Positions 24,194 through 34,900 of a stretch of DNA of 64,000 bases are shown piece by piece (positions within the stretch are counted from its first letter, which is position 1; the number at the start of each line of letters is the position of its first letter). Below the pieces are notes generated by a model. It was not told where the DNA came from and did no database searches. It saw nothing but the letters and a program-made list of their open reading frames with translations. Origin of the DNA: Larimichthys crocea (Eukaryota; Chordata; Actinopteri; Sciaenidae). The position numbers and the translations under genes were made by a program. Location: positions 20,081,399 through 20,145,398 of the forward strand of contig NC_040025.1 of the NCBI RefSeq assembly GCF_000972845.2, written 5' to 3'.

Positions 24194-26673
24194 CTGTTTT
24201 CAGTGAATGAGTTTCTAAAAACAGAAAAACTGATGTGCTTCATATTTCTGAATATCTTAAATGCTATTCTAGTAATCTTGTCTTTTAGAGTAAGGAAAAC
24301 AGTACATAGTTTAATTTTGTTTAATTTTTGTCTCTTTTCACATTTTTCCCTATAGTCATAAATTGATCTAATCCAAAGCATGTATTGATGTATAAAACAA
24401 CAAGAGCCAAATGTTCTAAACTTTCCAAGCTGTGTCATAACATCTCCTCAAACATATTTTAATTAAGCCTTTTCAAGACTTGGACCTTTGGTCGGCAGTC
24501 AGGGATTTTGCCTTGCTCTGACTGTAATATAATTTGTATTGATTTTTGATTTTACAAGTCTCATTAAAGGACGGGATAAATACTAACAGTGATGGTTTCC
24601 ATTAAAAAAAAATCAATTCTTTAGTCAAATTAACAAACATATTACATATAAACCTGATACATTATACTTGATACAAATGTATGTCTCTTAATGCTAAACT
24701 GAACATCTATACTTGTGACAAATAAATTCTTAGTTAAGATAGTAAATCTTCCACAGTACTGAACTACCCATTAGTTTATGAACACTACCAGGTCAGAAAT
24801 GTATTACACACAAGAAACAGCTGTTGTTATAAGTTGAATCTTTGTACTTGAGTAATTAAATCCCAGGCAATATGTGCTTGTTGTGCTATTGGCATATGGA
24901 TTCATACAATATATACAACTGGAAGAGTGAATGTACAGTATACTTTTAGAGACATGTTTTTATTTTAAATTAATATCTGGATTTGTGAATTTCTGACTAC
25001 ATTACTTAGAGTAATATAATTATAAGAATGATATAATAAAAATATATAGTGATGGGATGTGTGTGTATTTTCTCTGTTCAATTGTTATTTGAGATTGTTA
25101 TAAAACAATCTCACCACATGATGGCACCACGTCAATGTAATACTACTGCTTCGGTTTCCTCAAATGTCAAAGGTAGAGCTACCTCTAATATTGCCTGAGA
25201 GTGAACACATATTATCTCTGGTATTTTTTTTTTTGCCATTCCACATAAGGCTTTTGTGCAGGTTATGTAAAGGTTCAGAATCTGTGGGGTTTGTGTACAA
25301 AACTTTGTTCAAATATAAATTCAGCATGTAATTATGATCAAACTCGTACCTTGGACTATTCAAGAAGGGCTACTCAGTGTTCGTGTATTTACCTGAAAGT
25401 GAGTGTCCAAAAGTATTAAGTGATGGCAAACTTCCTTATTTACTGCAATTTTACTGAGTATATTGATCATGTTTCAACATGGAGTTCACTAAACTTTACA
25501 AACTACCTCATTGTTGAGGATAAAGATAAAAGATCATAAACAGGAAATTCGTGCTTTCAGTATAAATATAAAAGAATGCTCAAATGCATCACTATTTCAA
25601 GTAAAAGTTATGAATGCACATTTGACTGAAATTCCTCAGATTGCTGTGGGGTGTATTTATAATTAAGATAATATAATCAGGGCAGTGGTGAAAGAGTGAA
25701 AAAGTGATTACATATCTAATTTTATATGTAAGCTTTGAGTGTAAATTTCACTTCATACTAAAACGTAAAACTTAATCATAACCAAGGAAATAAAATGCTG
25801 ATTAACAAATGATTAAACTCTTGACATTAAAATGCAAATCTCTATTGTGAAATGCTTTACCTACCATATTATTAATTCAGCTTTCTTAAAAACATTAGTA
25901 TAGAATTAGTATAGCATGTAAACATTTTTCAGACTAATGTCAGTTTTATAGTAATTTGGTCTTTTCTAGAAATTAAACATAAACTTGTATTATTTTTATG
26001 AGACATAGTTTTGTGGTCTTAGTGTGGTGTTTTAGTAAGGATGTTTGGTCTTACTGTGTCTAAAAGTGTCTCACTTGATGAAGGCTTAGCCCTTCCTACC
26101 AAGAGTTCCGCCTTTCCACCAGCAGGTTGCATTAATTCAAATTCTGGTGACAGTCCTGGCCATTTCTCACTTCATCTACTGAGTGATTGCAAATTTTCCC
26201 ATTTCAGATTACCTGTGTGGTTCAGTGTTAAATCGTGCAGGGATCATTTGTAAGAGGACGTGGCTTTTTAACCGAAAACCAAAGGTACTGGGTTGAATCA
26301 TTTTAAATTGGGTGAGTCCATCCTGTGTGATCTTACAGGCTCATTTGTATTTGGTGATCATTCTGATACCTTTCTCCTAAGGAACCATTCAATTGTTAAA
26401 CATTTGTTGTATGTATCATTTTATTATGTATCATTTTGGCTGACGGAAGGATTGTTAAACTCTGCACGTAGTAATCACAGAAAGACTCTACAGCAGCAGT
26501 TTAGATGTTTTTGCATACTGATTTGTGAATTCTCCTCCAACCACTTATTGATATGCATTTATCACACCTGCATGATCACTGAGGCTTAACCATCATCAGT
26601 GTGTCATAACTTACTAAAGGCAGAGCCAAATCCCATCAGTACCAGTTCAGACTGGTAAACAGTAACTACAGCA
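24194..26673 (+). promoter_or_regulatory. Spacer between T1R genes 3 and 4, including 5' flank of gene 4
   Basis: The 3' flank of unit 3 passes into the 5' flank of unit 4 at about 25455-25490 with no LINE, so this is the pre-insertion form of the spacer. Before gene 4 about 1.1 kb present upstream of genes 1 and 2 is missing (junction near 26400-26440). The last stretch before the ATG is again nearly identical to the other units. No coding sequence recognised. Confidence 0.5.
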
Positions 26674-29298
26674 ATGAAACGCTGTCTTGCTTTTCTGTGT
26701 ATCCTGGGAACCTTTCTGCATGCTTTGACTCAATGCACTGTTCCAGCCTCAGAGTTTCAGCTGGATGGAGATTTTTTGATAGGTGGGCTTTTTGATATTC
26801 ATCATGTCAGTACCTCATTCTATCATAACAGACCAGAAGCCATTGACTGCTCCAGGTGAGTCTTACAACAAATCTGAGATATCTTTTGAAGTTAAAACTA
26901 ATGCACAGTTAGTGTCACTGATGCATTTTGTACATTCAATAATTTTGCCATACCTTTCCTTATAATAAAAATAAATCAGTGTAGTCAATTGCTACACAGT
27001 CAAAGCTGTGTCACATTAAAGGGATGGTTCCGGTTTTTGAAGTAAGGGGTTGTATGAGGTACTTATGCATAGGTACGTAGGTAAGTGGACACCAACTTTG
27101 GAGTAGCAGACAGAAGTTCTAGGACAAAATGAATGCAACGCACTGCTGTGGACAGGGTCAGCTGTGTTTTAGCCACAAATATATTTTGCTAATATTAATG
27201 CACTGAGGCAAACATGCCAATAGACTTAACTCTTCTTTCATGTTGTCCTTTCTCTGCCCTCAGTCGACCCTTTGTTCTGTCAAGCTATCAGAGGTTCCAG
27301 TTGATGAGATTCGCTGTAGAGCAAATTAATAATTCTACCAACCTCCTGCCAAATGTGTCTCTTGGCTATGAGATATTTGACGACTGCACAGATACACACA
27401 ATTTTCCAGGAATTTTGAAACTCATGTCTGCCGATGGCTTGATCCATCCTTGGGGTGAACAATACAAGCAACAAACACATAGATCCAAAGTGATTGCAGT
27501 GGTTGGCCCTTTTTCAAGCACTCGAGTCCTCACTGTAGCACCCCTGTTCATGATAGATCTCATTCCTATGGTAAGTTTTTTTTAATCTATCAATGGGATA
27601 CACTATATGTTATTTTGTTCATTTGATACATTATTGTCACTGAAAATGATGGATTTCTTGATTACACTTTTAACAGGTTAATTATGGATCTGCTGGTTCT
27701 GTCTTTTCAAAAAAAGAGAAATTCCCCTCTTTCTTGCGAACAGTAAATTCCAATAAAAACACCATAGAAGTGATTGTTAAAATTCTGCAGTACTTCAACT
27801 GGCGCTGGGTTGCTTTCCTGAACAGTGATGATGATTATGGAAATGATGGACAAGAATTGTTCATAAACACGATAAAGGATACAGAAATCTGCCTGGGATA
27901 CACCAAAAGTCTTAACGACAATGCAGATTACTCTCAAATATTCAAACAGGTAGAGGCTCAGAGGATACATGTAATCATTGTTTTCGTTCCTGAAATTACT
28001 GCTGAGGCTTTAATTGAAGCAGCAATACAACTGAATATCACAAACAAGGTGTGGATTGGAGGAATTGCATGGTCCTTAAACAAGAAGCTCCCCAAAGAGA
28101 AAGGAATCAAAAATATTGGAACTGTACTTGGGGTGTCTCAGCCAGTAGTGACAATACCTGGATTCAGTGATTTTATCAGTGCTGTGACATCCCAGAATCA
28201 TCATCAAAAAGCAGAACAGCAGAGATTTTGTAATCAGGTTTGCAACTGCAGTAGCCTGAGTCCAGATGATGTCATTGCTGCAGACCCATCTTTCTCTTTT
28301 CCTGTTTATTCTGCTATATATGCCATCGCTTATGCCTTACATAATACTTTGCAATGCGGAGCTGGCAGATGTGATGGCAATATTACAGTGTACCCACACA
28401 TGGTAAGCATAGAAACCATTTAAGATTTTTGTCAATCAGTAACAGAATTTTGCTCCTTGGTGTTTTTGATCATTTGAAGGTAATCTATTAGTCTGTTGTG
28501 TTCTATCTTACATGTATAACTGATGTGAACAGGGCAGGTACAGGGTGGTGGGGTGAATTTGGATGGGTAGATGGGTAAAGGAGTGAGATGGTTTGGGAAT
28601 AGGGTGGGCAAAAATCAGTATTTAGAGTTATAATTTAATATAGTCTCAATACATGGTATATTTATGTACTTGGTATGTTCAAGTTAGCAATAGTGAACCC
28701 CTATGCAAATAAAGAAACAACTGCAAAAAATACTTCAATAGCTGACATAAATAAAACCTTGAAAGCTTTTAACTGTCATACATATAGTAGAAATCAGTCA
28801 ATACATCCAGACACTGTTATTACATTTAATGTAATGAAGAAACAATTCATTCTCTCACAGAGATCTTTGTCAGGCTTTGTAATAATCATCAAGATGTCAC
28901 TTGACAACAGCTGACAATCATTTGCACAATGTGCAAATCTATGTGGTTTGGACTAACAAAACATTTGCATTTGAAGAAATCTCAAAGGTAGTGTATGATC
29001 TCACCACTTCCTAAATCCTGTATAGGGGGGAATAAAGCTGCATTTCATAATTTGACATGAATATTTTCGGGATGCAACTCACAATTATTTTCATTATTAA
29101 TTATTCTGTTCATTCTTTTCTAAAAATCGTTTGGTCTTTCAAATATATTTAGTTTCGTATGACATAAAACAGGGAACACCAAATTTCTTTGATGATAGCA
29201 TTTTTGCATGAAAAATTACTTCAGGGATTATCAAAATAGTTGGCAATTCTTTTTCTGTCAATCAACTAATCAATTAGTCAACTCATTCATATGGTTTT

Positions 29299-29343
<45 letters not shown>

Positions 29344-31204
29344 AATTACCATATACAATTTTAATTGGTTTGAATTTCAATTTAAATACAATAAAGTCAT
29401 GGTCATCTAAACTTTGTGTACTCACATCAGGTTCTGGAAGAGCTGAAGAAGTCAAACTTTACACTTTTAAACACGAGGATTGAGTTTGATGAGAAGGGTG
29501 ACCCCAAGTACAACCCCTATTCTATAGTTTTCTGGAACGATAGTGGTGATGCTGAGGAGGTCGGCTTTTACAAACTTCACCCATCAGTCCATTTCTTCAT
29601 CAACAACAGCAAAATTCAGTGGCACATGAAAGGAGAAGTAAGTTGTGTGCAGGGACAAGGTCAAGACACAAAATCTGGAACATCAGCAGTTCAGCATCAG
29701 TAGTTGCTCATGGTCTAATTATATTTACAAAACTGAAACTTTTAAAATACTATATACGCCTAATTAGTGATACTTACATTGAATACTTTTTCTCCACATT
29801 TAACAGTATTAATTTGGCTTACTTGAAATTTGGTTTGTTGCTAAATAATTGTCTTGTCCAGGTGCCTACTTCACTGTGTTCCCCAGAATGTCCTGTAGGA
29901 TATGCAAAAAAGCACAATGGAGTCCACAAATGCTGCTTTGATTGTAAGATCTGTCCAAATGGTACTTACATCAACAGTACAGGTATGTTACTATACGTGA
30001 GTGTAAGAAAATAAATTAAAAGCACTGCTGTCATTATTTACTTAATGGGAGCTATATGTATCTTTTTTTCATGGCTGACAGAGTTTAACAGTCATTCTTG
30101 TTGACTGGACAAAGCTATATACAGTGGCTCCCATGTTTACCCTGAACATATGCCAATTATTGTTATTACTATAAACAACTAAAGTATGTTGAACATTAAG
30201 TAAAAGCCTGATCTCTCTTTTTCAAAAGTTATCCCTAACTTTATTGGCAATCTGATCTTTTCCTGTGTAAAACAGAGGATCCCTACAAATGCATCCCCTG
30301 TAAGGACACAGAATGGTCTGCAGTAGGAAGTACATCATGCAGTCTGCGAGTGGTGGAGTACATCCCATTCACAGACAGTGGGGCTATCCTGATCATGGTT
30401 GGGACCTGGGCCTTGGTGGGTCTCACACTAGCCATGTCTGTTCTCTTTGCCATCAACTGCAACACACCTGTTGTCAGATCTGCTGGGGGACCAATGTGCT
30501 TCCTAATTTTAGGCTGCCTCAGTCTGTGCAGTCTTAGTGTGTTCTTTTACTTTGGTACTCCAACAATTTCCTTTTGTATCTTTAGGCTCCTACCATTTCT
30601 TTTGTTCTACACTGTTTGTCTGGCATGTTTTGTTGTTCGTTCTTTTCAAATTGTTTGCATTTTTAAAATAGCTGCCAAGTTCCCCAAGCTCCACAGTTGG
30701 TGGATGAAATATCATGGACAATGGCTGCTCATCACTGTGGCATTTGTAATTCAGGCACTCTTACTTGTTATTAGCTATTCTTGTGCCCCACCCAAGCCCT
30801 ACAATGAAACAGTTTGGTATCCAGACAAAATCATACTTGGCTGTGACATTAATCTTTATGCAGCCTCTAGTTCTGTGGTTTTACTTACTGCTTTGTCCTC
30901 CCTTTGCTTTATTTTCTCCTACATGGGAAAAGACCTCCCAAAAAATTACAATGAGGCCAAAGCAATAACCTTCTGCTTGTTCCTGCTGATCCTCACCTGG
31001 ATCATCTTTGCCACTGTATATGTACTTTACCGTGGCAAGTACATCCCAACACTAAACGCTCTGGCAGTGCTCTCCAGTCTCTACTCGTTTCTGTTGTGGT
31101 ATTTCCTCCCAAAATGTTACATCATCATTTTTCAACCCCACAAAAACACACAGCAGTACTTCCAAGGTCTCATTCAGAATTATACCAAAACCATCAGCCA
31201 ATAG
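26674..31204 (+). CDS. tas1r2: T1R taste receptor gene 4 (T1R2-like), intact, most diverged ligand domain
   Basis: Exons are 26674-26855, 27264-27570, 27677-28402, 29431-29637, 29862-29982 and 30276-31204, giving 823 residues with the same phases as genes 1 and 2. The membrane domain is almost identical to the others, but exon 3 has two diverged patches: residues about 254-280 (QVEAQRIHVIIVFVPEIT in place of QIKAQKIGVIIVFGAEWT) and about 328-346 (ISAVTSQNHHQKAEQQR). The second patch removes a cysteine found in genes 1 and 2. Exon 2 starts RPFVLSSYQRF in place of RPFIMSGYQ. Exon 4 ends GAA|GTAAGT rather than GAG|GTAAGT, a synonymous change at the splice donor. A candidate poly(A) signal is at 31681-31686. 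Role as for the other T1R genes; the changed lobe 2 surface suggests a different ligand range. Confidence 0.94.
27017..27185 (+). repeat. Fish interspersed repeat in intron 1 of gene 4
   Basis: Same insertion as 14590-14790: AAAGGGATGGTTCCGG, GGTTGTATGAGGTACTTATG and CACTGCTGTGGACAGGG, with a different 3' end. Shared position shows that it predates the split of units 2 and 4. Confidence 0.65.
29065..29300 (+). repeat. Fish interspersed repeat in intron 3 of gene 4
   Basis: Matches 16739-17020 with a shorter middle: GGGATGCAACTCACAA head, AAAATCGTTTGG, then GGGATTATCAAAATAGTTGG. Confidence 0.6.
29304..29341 (+). repeat. (GT)n microsatellite
   Basis: An uninterrupted run of GT dinucleotides, about 38 bases, in intron 3 of T1R gene 4. 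Genes 1 and 2 lack the run at this site, so it is a unit-specific length expansion. Confidence 0.95.
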
Positions 31205-31900
31205 CTGTTTTCAGGGAATGAGTTTCTAAAAAGAGAAAAACTGATGTGCTTCATATTTCTGAATATTTGAAATGCTATTCTAGTAATCTTGTCTTTTAGA
31301 GTAAGGAAAACAGTACATAGTTTAATTTTGTTTAATTTTTGTCTCTTCACATTTTTCCCTAGAGTCGTAAATTGATTGAATCCAAAGCATGTATTAATGT
31401 ATAAAACAACATGAGCTAATTAATTGAAATGACTATTTTCTTTTACGGATATCCATGACTTCTGTTTAGCCCTTTACTAAAGATACTAAAGAAGTAAACT
31501 TTATAATAGCTGATATCTCTAGTCAATAATCTGACTAGAGATATTTTTTCATATTTGAAGTGCATTTTGTTGGTGGTGAATTTGGTAGTACTGTATTCTA
31601 CATTAAATTTGTTCTACTAAGCCTATTTACTCATTTAGATTTAACATGTACAATATCTATAATAACATTAAGTGTGAGTCAATAAAAAACATAAAATGGA
31701 ATGTGTTTTTATCTGTTCATCTGTTTTTGAGGTTGCTGTAACACCAATCTGGCCACATGATGGCACCACTTCACAAAGACTGTCTGCAGGGCAGACTACA
31801 GATCCACCTGTATGACTCAATTTTCCTATGTCAGTATTAACCAAAGTCTAACTCTGATAATAAACACACATCTTTGTTTTTCACCCCTTTATCTTTAGCC
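31205..31900 (+). other. Right edge of the T1R array
   Basis: Close similarity to the other units ends at about 31410. From about 31700 to 31850 a weaker, older similarity to 7500-7620 reappears, including ACATGATGGCACCACTTCA shared exactly, so this is the diverged original 3' flank of the ancestral gene. No coding sequence. Confidence 0.6.
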
Positions 31901-34900
31901 ATATTCTCCCTGGTGACATTGTCTTAAAAATGATACAGACTGAAATACATGAAAAAGGAAGATATGAATTAAGCTCTAAAGGTCCAGCTCTAACAACACT
32001 AAAGAAGAAATGTTGTGTTGTGCTTAGGGTGGTGGGTGTAAACTTATAGACACTATGACTTAGTTCACACTTAATAGCTGGATTCTCATGAGTTTATTTA
32101 CATAACTGTACTTATGTTCATTTTATGAGAACAAGTACTGTTCTGCTTTCAGAGAGGCTGAACAAATGTGAACAAAACCTGCCTGAGTCCAGGCAATTTG
32201 ATTGCATATTAAGTCATTGTGACTTGATTATTTGTTAGTGGCGAGCAACAGGAATTCATGATTCATCCTCCATTAACTAATGCATTAAATCATCGTGATT
32301 CCTGCAAGTATATTTTATTACCTGAGCTGCTCCATGTATTTCTGTGTCTGCCTTAATTTGGCAGGTTTCATTTGTTGTAGGTCAAGGAGACAAAATGAGT
32401 GATGCGCCATCACTGACCTGAGAGAGTACTGACGCTTGACCGTCTGCATTTGAAAGTCCAAAGTTTCACGCCGTGACGCTTAGTAAGGCAGGGGTGCCCC
32501 ACAAAATGAAACGGAAAGAGCCTTACCGCAGGGGGTATGTGACAATTCCAGAGGGTAAATTGCCATTTTGTTGTGGCTATTCAGTTTCCTGGCAAGGAGA
32601 AGGGGAGGATGGACCGTGAAACTAGGAACGAATTGCTAAATAGTGCCACTTAGCATGGCATATGGCACGTTTGGAGATCTGAACGCTGACACCAACAAAT
32701 TGACGATTTCATACCAATTTCAGAGTTACACTCGCCACACACGTTGTCACGCAGATTTTAAACGTTTTCATCCACTTGTGAGAATTTCAGGTTTGCGCTC
32801 CATGGTTGATTAAAACAAGTCTATTTAAAGTCACATAGTGATAGCTTAGACTTTAAATTAGAATAAATATTAAAAACAATAGCTAATTTGTCAGGGCAAG
32901 ACTACCGCTATAATGATCAACAAAAATGTATTTTATAACGACTGAAACACATTGATTTTATTTTTTATGCTTTTTCAAGTCGAAGGAGTCAGTATTTCTG
33001 CTGAGGTGACACATATTTCTGTTTTACAAAATATAGAGCGAGGAAAATCGGAGGAACGCCCCATGGCTTTTCACTTGTATCTTTCAATTTTCCACTTTGG
33101 TTAGATAAAGGGAAAACCCTGGGAAAACTTGGCCAGCAACTGGTCCTTGCTTTTGCGCCCAAAGCAAAAACAAAACGCACTTTAAATGGAGGCCATTTGC
33201 GCTTGGTTGCCATATGGGATTTTCCTAAAAAACGGTCTTTTATTATAATTAATAGACTACAGGTTCCTCGCCGCTCAGGGATGAGGATGTTGGCAGATCG
33301 TGCGTTTTCTTACACTTTAAATAGCTCCATTAGTCCTTTTACGCATTTAATGATCAGTTCAGAATTAGGCGAAATTTATTTGAAACACGGCTAAAGCGTT
33401 CTTGATCATTTCTTTGAGGATTAGTAACAGAAAGAATAGTTAATAACCAAATTAATTTATGTTTGAGTGGACTTTAGTATGTTTAAATCAAATCACTGTC
33501 AATGCAGTCGGACCTCTTTCAGTAATGACAATTAGTTGGAGTTAATTTTTAGTCCACGTGCTATTGTTCAAACTAGCTGTGGGTTTAATCTGCAGACGTC
33601 TAGCAGGCGTTGTGTGTAAAGAGAATAGTATAATAATGGTGGTTGGTTAATAATAACCAAAAGGACTACCTACGCAATAGCCATAAATCCATCAAGCCAA
33701 AATTAAAATCCCGTGAGTTGAACTGTGGACACGATACTTTGTCAAATCTCACTGAAACACTAATATTGCAAACAAGTAGTTCAGTAAGATGGCAGTGTTG
33801 ATCCATCATAAGAGTCAGCACTTAAGTAATATGACAATACAGAGGAAAACAAGATCATTTCCTCCAGGTTTGGTTATAAATATGCTTTTAATCTCAAATC
33901 AAACGCTCCAGCACCACGTTGGTCATATGCCTGGTGACTGTTGTTTTACGCACGGCTAAATACAGTGCGCTAAAGGGTGCTTAGTTATTCTCATTCAAAT
34001 CTTTCTCAAGTGGTTCAGAGTAAATGGCAGATGTTTTGCAATTCAAGGCGCATCAATACCCATGCGCTTTAGTGTTTAACAATGGCGCTCCCCTTTTGTT
34101 AGGCACTTGTGTCTTTCAGTTCAGAGCTCGACAAAGGCTTCATCCTCCAGCGAGTTATAAAGTTACTTTCCAGTCAGTTCATTTCGGCCCTTGAGAAAAC
34201 CTTAAGCGATGTTAATGTGCACCTCTGGTCTTTTCATGCGGTAACCCCGGCACACACTAGCAAACAGCGCCTATTGTGTCCCCAAACCAAAGTAAGAAGT
34301 CTTTAAATAACCCGAGGACCAGTCTATAGAAATTCATGATGCGATTTCTATTTGATGCTTGATCAGAGCTTCGTCAACAGCTCCGTCGCGTGGCTTTTCA
34401 CAGAATCGTGTCTATATTTCTAATATTTTTCCAGTGCACCTGTCCGCGTACCTGCTCTTTTTACTGTGACCTTGTTACACACAATGAGCGTTTTCATCAC
34501 ACCAGTGCTGCCTCAGGTCCATCTGAATGGAAGGCGGTACATCGATTTGCTCCGCTCACGATGCGCCAAATTATGGGCCTGTGTTTGCATATTTTAACAG
34601 CGATCTGCTATGGCATCCAGACAGGGTATATCAAATAATATTAATGCATGAATTTAAAATATAGCCTATAGGGACGAAATTATTTTTTTTTTTAAAGATG
34701 GCAAATATAACAGCATGCAGCCTATGACTTATGCCTTTTATTATATTAAATGAATAGACATTTAAATGTCAGCCAAATGTTTAACATTGTACTGTTTTAT
34801 AGCTGCGCGTGTAAGACTGCAACAATATAAATTTGCATTTTCCTAAAATATGTTATCTGTAAACGTACATGGTGTTTTCTTCGGTAGTAGCCTAAATAGA

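Larger units (their letters stand above)
1..31410 (+). repeat. Tandem array of T1R gene units (segmental duplication)
   Basis: Four units follow head to tail: gene 1 (start 2399), gene 2 (14255), a gap-truncated gene 3 (end 24193) and gene 4 (26674). Exons, introns and flanks align almost base for base; the gene 1 to gene 2 start offset is 11856 bp and the stop offset is 12302 bp. Units differ by discrete indels: a LINE plus hAT between units 1/2 and 2/3 but none between units 3/4, about 1.1 kb of upstream flank missing before gene 4, and intronic repeats present or absent. Similarity ends at about 31410, shortly after the gene 4 stop. The array probably continues left of the window, since position 1 already lies in an intergenic LINE copy. 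Confidence 0.93.

Noticed and set aside
2399..31204. Identification as V2R/OlfC olfactory receptors
   Set aside because: Gene structure is shared, but the tail YFQGLIQNYT after KCYIIIFQPHKNT, the LDGDFLIGGLF start and the linker sequence are T1R-like.
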